Shown piece by piece: positions 44,608 through 53,300 of a stretch of DNA of 64,000 bases; the first letter of the stretch is position 1, and each line of letters starts with the position of its first letter. The notes beneath the pieces were generated by a model. The model saw nothing but the letters and a program-made list of their open reading frames with translations, ran no database searches and had not been told where the DNA came from. Source of the stretch: Amycolatopsis nalaikhensis. Lineage in GTDB: Bacteria; Actinomycetota; Actinomycetes; Mycobacteriales; Pseudonocardiaceae. The stretch lies in assembly GCF_030264295.1 (NCBI RefSeq), contig NZ_CP127173.1, positions 3,417,501-3,481,500 of the forward strand, in the 5' to 3' direction. The translations under genes were made by a program, and so were the position numbers.

Positions 44608-47600
44608 ATGCGCATCGCGCTGCTGGGGCCCCTGCGGGCGACCGAGGACGACGGCACGCCGATCGACATCGGCGGTGCCCGCCTTCGCATGCTCTTGGCC
44701 AGGCTGGCGCTGGACGCCGGGCGGGCGGTCCCGGCCGACGCGCTCGTCGACGGGCTCTGGGGCGGCGAACCGCCGTCCGACGCGGCCAACGCCCTGCAGT
44801 CGCTGGTCTCGCGGCTGCGGAAAGCGCTGCCGGTGGCGGTCGAGTCCGGCCCGGGCGGCTACCGGCTCGCGGTGGCGGCCGGGGACGTCGACGTCGAGCG
44901 GTTCGAACGGCTCGCCGCCGAAGCCCGTCGCGAGCTGGCCGCGGGCCGCGACACCCACGCCGCCGAGCTGCTCACCGAGGCGCTCGCGCTGTGGCAGGGC
45001 GACGCGCTCGCCGACGTCCTCGACGCGCCGTTCGCCCCGGCGCCCGCGCGGCGGCTCGCCGACCTGCGCGCCGAGGCGGCCGAAGACCGGTTCGAGGCGC
45101 TGATCCGGCTGGGTGAGCACGCGAGCGTGCTGGCCGACCTGGCCGCGGCGGCCGACGCCGACCCGTTGCGCGAACGGCTCGCCGGCCTGCGGATCCGCGC
45201 GCTGTGCGCGGCCGGGCGGCAGTCCGAGGCGCTGGCGGTCTACACCGCGCTGCGCCGCACGCTGGCCGATCAGCTCGGCGTCGACCCGTCGGCCGAGCTG
45301 CAGGAGATCCACCTCGCCGCGCTGCGCGGGGAGTTCGCGCCGCCGTCGCCGGTGGCCGACCGGCTGCCGACCCGGCTGACGACGTTCGTCGGCCGCGACG
45401 ACGAGCTCAAGCTGCTGGCCGAGTTGCTCGGTGGCGCCCGGCTGGTCACGCTGACCGGGCCGGGCGGGGCGGGCAAGACCCGGCTGGCCACCGAAGCCGC
45501 GTCGCGGCACCCGGCGCACCAGCAGGGCCGCGTCTGGTTCGTCGCACTGGCCGGCGTCCGCGACCCCGACGACGTCCCGGGCGCGCTGCTCGGTGCGCTG
45601 GAAGTCCGCGAGATCCGCACGGAGACCGAGGTCCACCGCCGCCAGCCGGAGCCCGTGGAACTGGCCGTCGAGGTGCTCGGCGGCGCGGAAGCGCTGCTGG
45701 TGCTGGACAACTGCGAGCACGTCGTCGACGCCGCCGCCCGGCTGGCCGACGAGCTGCTGCAGCGGGCGCCGCGGCTGCGGATCCTGGCCACCAGCCGCGA
45801 GCCGCTGGCCATCACCGGCGAGGCGCTCTGCCCGCTCGGGCCGCTGCCGGTGCCCGCCGAACGCGCCGCGCCCGCCGAAGCCGCCGAGCTCGACTCGACG
45901 CGGTTGTTCCTCGACCGGGCGGCCGCGGTTCGCCCCGACTTCGTCCTCGACGAGTCCACTGTGGACCACGTCGGCGAGATCTGCCGCCGCCTCGACGGCA
46001 TGCCGCTGGCACTGGAGCTGGCCGCGGCACGGCTGCGGTCGATGACCGTCGCCCAGATCGCCGGGCGGCTCGGCGACCGGTTCCGGCTGCTCACCTCGGG
46101 CAGCCGCACGGCGTTGCCGCGGCAGCGGACGCTGCGCGCGGTCGTCGAGTGGAGCTGGGACCTGCTGACCGAGCCCGAGCTGGTGCTGGCGCGGCGGCTC
46201 GCCGTCTTCACCGGCGGCACCGAACTGGGCCCGGTGGAGGCGGTCTGCGCGGACGAGCTGCTGCCCGCCGCGGACATCCCCTACGTGCTGGGCAGCCTGG
46301 TCGAGAAGTCCATAGTGGACACGCTGGATGCCGGGGGCGAGCCGCGGTACCGGATGCTGGAGACGCTGCGCGCGTACGCGACCGAGCGGCTCGTGGAGTC
46401 GGGTGAGCAGGACCGGACGCGCCGCGCGATGGCGACGTACTACGCCGAGCTCGCCCAGCGGCTGGAGCCGACGCTGCGCACCGGCGACCAGCTGCGGGCG
46501 ATCGACCAGTACGAGGCCGAGAGCCCGAACATGATCGCGGCCCTGCGCGGCGCGATCGCGATGTCCGATGTGGACAACGCGGTCGCGTTGCTGGACGGGA
46601 TGATCTGGTACCTCACCATCCTCGGCCAGGGCGGCTGGGCCGGCGGCCTGATCCGGGAGACGCTCGAGTTCGGCGACCGGCTGCCGCGCCCGGTCGCGGC
46701 GGCCTACCGGGCGCTCGTCTACCTCATGGACGCGATCCCGGTGCGGTCCGACCAGGCCGAGATCCTCCGGCTGGTCGACGAGTGCGTGGACACGAAGGCG
46801 GTGGACCGCTACCCCGGCCTCGCGGTGGCGCTGCCGATGCTGGCTTTCCTCGGCGGTGACCGGGAAATCGCCGTCCGTGAGGTCCACCGGGCCCAGTCGA
46901 GCCCGGACGTTTGGACCCGCGCGGGCGGCCACTGGGTGGAGAGCTTCCTGCTCGACGACGCGGGCGACGTCGAGGGCGCGGACCGCGCGCGGGACCTGGC
47001 CCACGCCGGGTTCGCCGAGGCCGGGGACCGCTGGGGCATCGCGATGACGTTGAGCTTCCAGGCGTACGCGCTGTCCCAGGACGGCGAAAGCGCGAAGGCC
47101 ATCGAGATCTACCAAGAGGGCCTGGCGCTGTCGATGGAGCTGCGCTCGCACGAGGACGCCGTGCAGCACTGGTGGCGGCTGGCCGTCGAGCGGGCGCGCA
47201 CCGGCGACTTCGAAGGGGCGTGGCGCGACCAGGAGGCCGCCGAGCGCTACGGCGAAGGCATCACGAACCTGCAGCACCGCGCGATCCTGATGTTCGGGCG
47301 GCTCGAGCTGCTGCTGCGCACGGGCGAGCTGGCCGAGGCGCGGGCGCTGCTGAACCGCGTCACCGCGATGGGCGGCGACGACTGGTTCCCCGGCGGGATC
47401 GGCGACGAGTTCATCCACGCCTTCGAGGCGCGGATCCTGCTGGCCGAGAACCGCGCCGACGAGGCAGAACCGCACGTCGCGGCCTCGATCGAGGCGACGA
47501 GCCGCCGCGGCGACATGCCGGACATGGCCGGGGCGGTGGAGCTCCTGGCGATGATCCGCGCGAGTCAGGGCCGGTACGAAACGGCGGCCGAGGTCCTCGC

Positions 47601-47766
47601 GGCGTCGGCCGTCATCCGCGGCCGCTTGGACCGCGGCAGCCCCGAGGTCCGAGCGCTCATCGAGACGCTGCGCGAGCACGTCCCCGACTACGACGGGCTG
47701 TACGAGCGCTGCCGTGCGATGTCCAAAAAGGACACCCTGGCCCGAGTCCTGGCCGAGGTGTCCTGA
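44608..47766 (+). CDS. AfsR/SARP-type transcriptional regulator
   Basis: 1052 residues. An OmpR-like winged helix (residues 1-90, MRIALLGPLRATEDDGTPID) leads into a bacterial transcriptional activation domain (~95-245, DVDVERFERLAAEARREL). An NB-ARC/STAND ATPase follows with P-loop LTGPGGAGKTRLATEA near 285 and LLVLDNCEHVVDAA near 366. The C-terminal ~450 residues are TPR-like helices. Such proteins switch on secondary metabolism or export genes in response to nucleotide and ligand state. The DrrAB-type exporter downstream is convergent and not obviously part of its operon. Confidence 0.9.
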   Translation: MRIALLGPLRATEDDGTPIDIGGARLRMLLARLALDAGRAVPADALVDGLWGGEPPSDAANALQSLVSRLRKALPVAVESGPGGYRLAVAAGDVDVERFERLAAEARRELAAGRDTHAAELLTEALALWQGDALADVLDAPFAPAPARRLADLRAEAAEDRFEALIRLGEHASVLADLAAAADADPLRERLAGLRIRALCAAGRQSEALAVYTALRRTLADQLGVDPSAELQEIHLAALRGEFAPPSPVADRLPTRLTTFVGRDDELKLLAELLGGARLVTLTGPGGAGKTRLATEAASRHPAHQQGRVWFVALAGVRDPDDVPGALLGALEVREIRTETEVHRRQPEPVELAVEVLGGAEALLVLDNCEHVVDAAARLADELLQRAPRLRILATSREPLAITGEALCPLGPLPVPAERAAPAEAAELDSTRLFLDRAAAVRPDFVLDESTVDHVGEICRRLDGMPLALELAAARLRSMTVAQIAGRLGDRFRLLTSGSRTALPRQRTLRAVVEWSWDLLTEPELVLARRLAVFTGGTELGPVEAVCADELLPAADIPYVLGSLVEKSIVDTLDAGGEPRYRMLETLRAYATERLVESGEQDRTRRAMATYYAELAQRLEPTLRTGDQLRAIDQYEAESPNMIAALRGAIAMSDVDNAVALLDGMIWYLTILGQGGWAGGLIRETLEFGDRLPRPVAAAYRALVYLMDAIPVRSDQAEILRLVDECVDTKAVDRYPGLAVALPMLAFLGGDREIAVREVHRAQSSPDVWTRAGGHWVESFLLDDAGDVEGADRARDLAHAGFAEAGDRWGIAMTLSFQAYALSQDGESAKAIEIYQEGLALSMELRSHEDAVQHWWRLAVERARTGDFEGAWRDQEAAERYGEGITNLQHRAILMFGRLELLLRTGELAEARALLNRVTAMGGDDWFPGGIGDEFIHAFEARILLAENRADEAEPHVAASIEATSRRGDMPDMAGAVELLAMIRASQGRYETAAEVLAASAVIRGRLDRGSPEVRALIETLREHVPDYDGLYERCRAMSKKDTLARVLAEVS

Positions 47767-47767
47767 C

Positions 47768-47819
47768 CCGGTCGTGAGTGTTTAGGGCGGTTCTAACCGC
47801 CCTGAACGCTCACGACCGG
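47768..47819. terminator. 52-bp palindrome after the AfsR-like gene
   Basis: Arms CCGGTCGTGAGTGTTTAGGG and CCCTGAACGCTCACGACCGG with an inner GCGGTT/AACCGC stem; two mismatches. It begins 2 bp after the stop and lies between convergent genes. A near-copy is at 57577-57622. Confidence 0.75.
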
Positions 47820-47858
47820 TTGGCGCGGGTCACCCCCGTGCGTCCGCGCCGTCCCCCA

Positions 47859-48665
47859 TCAGACCCGCCGGCGGTATGCCCAGGTGGCCAGCGGGAAGAA
47901 CACGACCACGGCGCCCGCCATCCAGGCCAGCGCCCCGGCCAGCGGACCGGCGACGGCGCCGCCGTTCATCAGGCCGCGCAACGCGTTCGCCATCAGGCTG
48001 ACCGGGCTGATGTCCGCCCACGCCCGCAGCCAGCCCGGCATCGTGGACGTCTGGACGAACACGTTGCTGCCGAAGGTCAGCGGCATGATGAAGACGAACA
48101 TCAGTGCCTGCGCCGAGCCCGGCGTCTTCATCAGCATGCCGACGAACACCGAGCCCCAGCAGAAGCTCAGCCCGAACGCCAGGGCGAGCAGGATGGCCAC
48201 GGCGAACTCACCGGGGCTGGTCGCGATCCGGTAGCCCATCAGCGTCGCGACGACCATCAGCACCGCCAGGCACACGACGTACCGCACGACGTCGGCGAGC
48301 ACCGCGCCGATCAGCGGGGCCGAGCGGGCGATCGGCATGCTGCGGAACCGGTCGAACACGCCCTTGGTGACGTCGGTGTTGAGCTGCACGCCGACGGTCA
48401 GGCACGCCTGCAGGATGTTCATCACGATGATGCCGGGCACGACCATCTGCAGGTAGGCGTCGGTCGAGCCGGACAGTGCGCCGCCGAACAGGTAGACGAA
48501 GATGACCAGGAAGACGATCGGCATCAACGTGACGTCGGCGAGCTGTTCGGGGTTCTTGCGGATCTTCAGGATGCCGCGCCAGGCCAGCGAAAGCGCGTGC
48601 TGGACGCCCTTGGCCGGGCTGATGTGCCGCGGCGGGGCCGGGCGGTCGAGGGCCAGCGTCGTCAT
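47859..48665 (-). CDS. ABC-2 type exporter permease (DrrB-like)
   Basis: 268 residues with six membrane helices. The cytoplasmic N-terminus contains LSLAWRGILKIRKNPEQL, and the amphipathic segment FDRFRSMPIARSAPLIGAVL is the ABC-2 signature between helices. It resembles DrrB-type drug exporters. The ATG overlaps the stop of the ATPase gene (ATGA), so the pair is coupled. Substrate unknown. Confidence 0.9.
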   Translation of the reverse strand: MTTLALDRPAPPRHISPAKGVQHALSLAWRGILKIRKNPEQLADVTLMPIVFLVIFVYLFGGALSGSTDAYLQMVVPGIIVMNILQACLTVGVQLNTDVTKGVFDRFRSMPIARSAPLIGAVLADVVRYVVCLAVLMVVATLMGYRIATSPGEFAVAILLALAFGLSFCWGSVFVGMLMKTPGSAQALMFVFIMPLTFGSNVFVQTSTMPGWLRAWADISPVSLMANALRGLMNGGAVAGPLAGALAWMAGAVVVFFPLATWAYRRRV

Positions 48666-49639
48666 GCCAGGCTCCCTTCGAGGGTCTTGTCCTCAGTGGA
48701 CTCTTCGGCTTTGTGCCCGGTGAGGGCGAGGAACACCTCGTCGAGGCTGGGCAGCCGCAGCGCCAGCTCGTCCGCGGTGATCCCGGCTTCGTCGAGCTTG
48801 CGGACCAAAGTGGACAGCAGCACCGGGTCGTCGACGGGCGCGGTCAGCAGTCCGCTCGCGTTGTCGCGGGTCGGTACGACACCCGAGAGGTCGCCGAGGA
48901 TCCGGTGCACGGCGTCCATGTCGGACAGTCGCGTCGGCCGCACCTGCAGCGTCTGCCCGCCGACGCGGCGCTTGAGCTCGTCGGCCCGGCCGTCGGCGAC
49001 GACGCGGCCGTGGTCGAACACGGTGATCTTGTCGGCCAGCTGGTCGGCCTCCTCCAGGTACTGCGTGGTCAGCAGCACGGTCGCGCCCTCGGCGACGAGG
49101 CCGCGGACGACGTCCCAGACCTCGTTGCGGGCGTGCGGGTCGAGCCCGGTGGTCGGCTCGTCGAGGTAGAGCACCTCGGGGCCGCCGACGAGGCTGGCGG
49201 CCAGGTCGAGCCGTCGCCGCATGCCGCCGGAGTACGTCCGGATCGGCCGTTTGGCCGCGCCGGTCAGCTCGAACCGCTCGATCAGCTCGGCGGCCCGGGC
49301 CTTGGCGTGGGCCCGCGGGTAGCCGTACAACCGTCCGATGAGGACGAGGTTCTCGATCCCGTTGAGGTCCTCGTCGACCGAGGCGTACTGCCCGGTCAGC
49401 CCGATCAGGCTGCGGACCCGCACGGGGTCGGCGACGACGTCGTAGCCGCCGACCGTGGCTCTGCCGGCGTCGGGTTTCATCAGGGTCGCCAGGATCCGGA
49501 CGGCGGTCGTCTTGCCCGCGCCGTTCGGGCCGAGCACGCCGACCACCTGGCCGAACGGGACCTCGAGGTCCACCCCGTCCAGCGCCTTGGTGTCCCCGAA
49601 GTGTTTGACCAGGCCCTCGGCCTGGATCGCGTGCGACAT
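48662..49639 (-). CDS. ABC exporter ATPase (DrrA-like)
   Basis: 325 residues. Walker A GVLGPNGAGKTTAVRIL near residue 32, signature YSGGMRRRLDLAASLVG near 133, Walker B VLYLDEPTTGLDP near 153, then a C-terminal DrrA-type extension (LPSLDEVFLALTGHKAEE). It powers the downstream permease. The ATG has GGAGGACG upstream. Likely exports a drug or lipid; the daunorubicin-resistance label is by family only. Confidence 0.93.
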   Translation of the reverse strand: MSHAIQAEGLVKHFGDTKALDGVDLEVPFGQVVGVLGPNGAGKTTAVRILATLMKPDAGRATVGGYDVVADPVRVRSLIGLTGQYASVDEDLNGIENLVLIGRLYGYPRAHAKARAAELIERFELTGAAKRPIRTYSGGMRRRLDLAASLVGGPEVLYLDEPTTGLDPHARNEVWDVVRGLVAEGATVLLTTQYLEEADQLADKITVFDHGRVVADGRADELKRRVGGQTLQVRPTRLSDMDAVHRILGDLSGVVPTRDNASGLLTAPVDDPVLLSTLVRKLDEAGITADELALRLPSLDEVFLALTGHKAEESTEDKTLEGSLA

Positions 49640-49800
49640 GGGCGTCCTCCTTCGCTGTCGCTTCGAGTGACACTGTGGACGGCCGCGCTGGCAGCTCACG
49701 CACAGCGCGCTGGCACGGGCTGGCAGCCGCTGGTGGAGATCTTGTGGAGGAGTTGTCGGCAGCCGGGCCGTCCGGCGGCGGTCTCGGCATACTCGGCAGC

Positions 49801-50760
49801 ATGGTGGTTGCGGAAGAGACGCGGTCGCGGCGGAAGAACCCGCTGGTCACGGCCCTGCTGGTGGTGCCGGTGGTGCCTCTGGCGGTGCTGGCCGCCCTGC
49901 GCCTGGTCGGCTTCGACGGCGGCTGGTACACGCTCGTCGCGCTGTCGCTCACGCCGTACGCGGCGGCCGCGGGCCTGCTGCTCGCCGTCCTGGCGCTGGC
50001 GCTGCGGCGCTGGTGGGTCGGCGGGCTCGCGCTGGTGCTGGCGGTCGCGCTGGCGGTGCTGGTGCTCCCGCGGCTGTCGGCGAGTGACCAACGCGATGTG
50101 CACGGCAAGACACTGCGCGTGCTCGCGTCGAACCTGCTCTACGGCCAGGCCGACCCGAAAGCCGTCGTCGACCTGGTGCGTTCGCAGCGGATCGACGTGC
50201 TGAACCTCGTCGAGCTGACGCCCCGCGCGGTCGACGGCCTGACCGCGGCCGGGCTGTTCCAGCTGCTGCCGCACCGGGTGCTGCACCCGGCGCCGGGTGC
50301 GTTCGGCTCGGGGATCGTGTCGCGCTTCCCCCTGACGGAGGTCAACCTGACCGGCGACTCGGCGGCCAAGCAGCCGGGCGCGCAGGCCGACCTGGGCGAC
50401 GGCGTGGTGGCGGAGATCGTGGCGGTGCACCCGATTTCCCCGGACGTCGACACGCCGTTGTGGGAGCGCGAGATGAAGGACCTCTCGCGGGCAGCGGGCG
50501 AGCACGGCCTGCGCATCCTGGCGGGCGACTTCAACGCGACGCTGGACCACGCGGCGTTCCGGACGGTGCTCTCGCGCGGCTACAACGACGCGGCGGAGGA
50601 GCACGGCTCGGGGCTGACGCCGACGTGGCCGTCGTCGTCGCCAGTGGTGACGATCGACCACGTGGTGGTGGACAACCGCGCGGCGGTGCTGGACTACCGC
50701 GTGTTCGACGTCGCGGGCAGCGACCACCGGGCGGTGTTCGCCGAAGTGCGCCTGCCTTAG
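49801..50760 (+). CDS. Membrane-anchored endonuclease/exonuclease/phosphatase-family protein
   Basis: 319 residues. Three N-terminal membrane helices (about 14-34, 43-68 and 72-90) precede an extracytoplasmic EEP domain with the conserved LASNLLYGQ, NLVELT, LAGDFNATLDH and AGSDHRAVF motifs, so the metal-dependent phosphodiesterase site looks complete. Substrates in this family range from nucleic acid to phospholipid. ATG 49801 lies 7 nt after CATACT, a possible leaderless -10. The stop overlaps the convergent Sir2 gene. Confidence 0.87.
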   Translation: MVVAEETRSRRKNPLVTALLVVPVVPLAVLAALRLVGFDGGWYTLVALSLTPYAAAAGLLLAVLALALRRWWVGGLALVLAVALAVLVLPRLSASDQRDVHGKTLRVLASNLLYGQADPKAVVDLVRSQRIDVLNLVELTPRAVDGLTAAGLFQLLPHRVLHPAPGAFGSGIVSRFPLTEVNLTGDSAAKQPGAQADLGDGVVAEIVAVHPISPDVDTPLWEREMKDLSRAAGEHGLRILAGDFNATLDHAAFRTVLSRGYNDAAEEHGSGLTPTWPSSSPVVTIDHVVVDNRAAVLDYRVFDVAGSDHRAVFAEVRLP

Positions 50761-51560
50761 GCCAGCAGCGCGGTCAACGTCTCCAGCGCGCCGGCCGGGA
50801 TCGAGACGCCGCGGTTGTGGCGGATCTCCGGTTCGCGCGGGTTGATCCGGATCAACGCGCCGGTCGCCGCGCTCGCCAGTTCGCTGTAGCGGCGGACCGT
50901 CGGGACCGCTCGGCCCGCGCCCAGTTCCACCACGACGAGGTCGCGCGCCGTCCGGCGCCACGCCGTCAGCTCGTCGAGCTGGGCCTGGCTGCGGTCCGGG
51001 ACCCAGTCGTAGTCCCCGAACATCAGGATGTTGGGCCGCGCGAGCCCGCCGCACCGCGGGCACGACGGCAGCGGCGGTACCGCGCGCATGGTTTCGGGGT
51101 CGATCTCGACATCGACGTCGGCGGGCCGGATGTCATCGGAACAGCGGTCCAGGCACTGCAGGTGGTGGATCGAGCCGTGCGCCTCGGCGACGTGCTCGAA
51201 GCCCGCGGCCTGGAACTGGCCGTCCACATTGGACGTGAACACGCGGACGCCGCCGGGCAGCCGCGACCCGAAGGAAAGCAGCAGCCGGAAGCCGTCGTGC
51301 GGCACGGTTTTCCGGTACAGGTCGAGCCGGTGGCCGTAGAAACCCCAGGCCAGCTCGGGGTCGTCGGCGAAGTGGCGCGGGTCGGCGAGCTCCTCGAACC
51401 GCAGCCCGAGCCGCGCGTACGGCGGGTACGCGCGCCAGAACCCTTCGCCGCCGCGGAAGTCCGGCAGCCCGGAGTCGACGCCCATTCCGGCGCCGGCGCA
51501 GATCAGCAGCGCGCCGGCGCCGTCGAGCAGCTCCGCGGCCCGGTCGAGGGCGTCACTCAC
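50757..51560 (-). CDS. Sir2-family NAD-dependent deacylase
   Basis: 267 residues. NAD-binding AGAGMGVDSGLPDFRG near residue 22, TSNVDGQF near 109 (the usual TQNID variant), and a putative catalytic His in EAHGSIHHLQC. Zinc ligands are LQCLDRC and CPRCGG, the first pair spaced C-x3-C. The divergence of the NAD loop places it outside the classical cobB group, so substrate is uncertain. Its start overlaps the mhuD stop by 8 nt. Confidence 0.87.
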   Translation of the reverse strand: MSDALDRAAELLDGAGALLICAGAGMGVDSGLPDFRGGEGFWRAYPPYARLGLRFEELADPRHFADDPELAWGFYGHRLDLYRKTVPHDGFRLLLSFGSRLPGGVRVFTSNVDGQFQAAGFEHVAEAHGSIHHLQCLDRCSDDIRPADVDVEIDPETMRAVPPLPSCPRCGGLARPNILMFGDYDWVPDRSQAQLDELTAWRRTARDLVVVELGAGRAVPTVRRYSELASAATGALIRINPREPEIRHNRGVSIPAGALETLTALLA

Positions 51561-51864
51561 CCGGCTTCGAGCCGAGGACGACCTCGAACTCCAGCAGGTT
51601 CGCTCCGGTCGACACGGGCTTGGCGCGCTCGCCGGAGTGCGCCGCCGCGGCCGGGCCGCCCGTGGCCCACGCCTTGTAGTGCTCCTCGGTCTCCCACTTC
51701 GTGTAGACGAAGTAGCGCGTCTCGCCGGAGACCGGGCGCAGCAGCTCGAAGCCGAGGAAGCCCGGCTGCTGGTCGACGGCGTGCATCCGCGCCGCGAACC
51801 GCTTCTCCAGCTCGGGCCCGGCGCCTTCGGGTACCTCGATCGCGTTGATCTTCACGACACTCAT
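51553..51864 (-). CDS. mhuD: Heme-degrading monooxygenase MhuD
   Basis: 103 residues, an ABM-fold dimer. It closely resembles M. tuberculosis MhuD (Rv3592) from memory: start VVKINAIEVPEGAGPELEKR, then PGFLGFELLRPV, and GANLLEFEVVLG at the end. Asn7, the Trp of YKAWATG and the heme-ligand His of AAAAHSGERA are in place. It releases iron from heme without CO. Translationally linked to the Sir2 gene, which is not a known partner. Confidence 0.92.
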   Translation of the reverse strand: MSVVKINAIEVPEGAGPELEKRFAARMHAVDQQPGFLGFELLRPVSGETRYFVYTKWETEEHYKAWATGGPAAAAHSGERAKPVSTGANLLEFEVVLGSKPGE

Positions 51865-51890
51865 GGCTCCAGCCTAGTTGGCCGCGCGCT

Positions 51891-51914
51891 GTGATCCGTG
51901 CCACTGTGGATCAC
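51891..51914. promoter_or_regulatory. Inverted repeat between mhuD and the AAA gene
   Basis: GTGATCC-N10-GGATCAC, perfect 7-bp arms, ending at the base before the AAA ATPase ATG and 26 bp from the mhuD start. It could be an operator for the divergent pair. It does not match an iron box. Confidence 0.5.
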
Positions 51915-53300
51915 ATGGGGACCAGGGAAGAGGAGCTGGCGGCCGATCTGCAGCGGATTTTCCGGGCGACCGCAGACGCAGTCGCGGGGAGCCCGGCCAA
52001 CGAGCTGATCGACCGGGTGACCGCGCACTTGGGGCCGTTGCCGGGGGTGATGGTCGTGACCCGCAGCTGGCCGATGTGGGAGCACGCGAACATCCAGCGC
52101 GGCGTCGACGCCTACCTCGCCGAGCACGGCACGAGCGTCGGCTGGTTCGGCATCGCGGGCGGCCAGCGCAGCCACGAGGACCTGATCGGGATGCTCGTGA
52201 CCGCGCGCAAGCAGGGCACGTTCGAGCTGGGCTCGGTGGACTTCACGACGACGGCGATCGGCCCGGACGACGCGACGGAGGCGGTGCAGCTCGGGCTCGT
52301 CGGCACGAGCGCGCCGGGTGGCGAGCCGGTGCTGCTGGCGATCCGCGGCGCGAACCCGCAGTGGGGGCAGCTGGAGTGCCGCCTGGAGGTGCTGGCGACG
52401 TCGCGGGCGACGGCGACGGAGGTCCGCGACCGCGTCGAGCGGCTGATGGCCGAGCACGACGTGCTGCGCGGGCAGGTGCTGGCCTTCGGGACGAGCGAGA
52501 ACCGCGGCAACGACCTGCTGACGTTCCTGCCGCGGCCCACGCTGGGTGGCGAGGAGGTGGTGCTGCCGGACGGCGTGCTGGAGGCGATCGAGCGCCACAC
52601 GGTGGGCATCGCGGAGCACGGCGAGCGGCTGCTGGCGGCGGGGCAGCACCTCAAGCGAGGCTTGCTGCTGCACGGCCCGCCGGGCACGGGCAAGACGCAC
52701 ACGGTCCGCTACCTGATGGGCCGCATGCCGCAGAACACGGTGATCATCCTGACGGGCATGGCGATGCGGTTCGTGGCGAAGGCGGCCGAGCTCGCCCGGC
52801 GGCTGCAGCCGAGCGTGGTCGTGGTGGAGGACGTCGACCTGATCGCCCAGGACCGCAGTTACGGCCCGGGAGCGCACCCGTTGTTGTTCACGCTGCTGGA
52901 CGCGATGGACGGCGTGGGCGGCGACGCGGACGTGACGTTCCTGCTCACCACGAACCGGGCGAGCGAGCTGGAGAAGGCGCTGGCGGACCGCCCGGGCCGG
53001 GTGGACTTGGCGGTCGAGATCCCGCTCCCGGACGCGGCGGGCCGGGAAGCGCTGCTGCACCTGTACGCGCGGGGGTTGAAGCTGACGGCGGACCTGGCCC
53101 CGATCGTGGCGGCGACGGAGGGCGTGACGGCATCGTTCGTGAAGGAGTTGCTGCGGCGGGCGTCGTTGCGGTCGCTGGCGCTTCGGCCGGACGAGGAGAT
53201 CGTGGTGGGCGATGAGGAGCTGGCGACGGCGTTGCGGGAGATGCAGGATGCGCGGAGTGCGTTGACCCGTTCGTTGCTGGGCAGCTCAGCTGCGCAGTGA
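51915..53300 (+). CDS. AAA+ ATPase of unknown function
   Basis: 461 residues. An N-terminal ~235-residue domain of unknown type precedes one AAA module with Walker [18 protein letters not shown] near 255, Walker B VVVVEDVDLIA near 301, sensor-1 TNRASELEKAL near 347 and an arginine finger candidate in RPGRVD. It resembles the ATPase module of FtsH/BCS1-type proteins but has no protease or membrane segment. GTG 51891 is an alternative start running through the inverted repeat. Its 3' end overlaps the convergent M1 gene by 15 bp. Confidence 0.85.
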   Translation: MGTREEELAADLQRIFRATADAVAGSPANELIDRVTAHLGPLPGVMVVTRSWPMWEHANIQRGVDAYLAEHGTSVGWFGIAGGQRSHEDLIGMLVTARKQGTFELGSVDFTTTAIGPDDATEAVQLGLVGTSAPGGEPVLLAIRGANPQWGQLECRLEVLATSRATATEVRDRVERLMAEHDVLRGQVLAFGTSENRGNDLLTFLPRPTLGGEEVVLPDGVLEAIERHTVGIAEHGERLLAAGQHLKRGLLLHGPPGTGKTHTVRYLMGRMPQNTVIILTGMAMRFVAKAAELARRLQPSVVVVEDVDLIAQDRSYGPGAHPLLFTLLDAMDGVGGDADVTFLLTTNRASELEKALADRPGRVDLAVEIPLPDAAGREALLHLYARGLKLTADLAPIVAATEGVTASFVKELLRRASLRSLALRPDEEIVVGDEELATALREMQDARSALTRSLLGSSAAQ

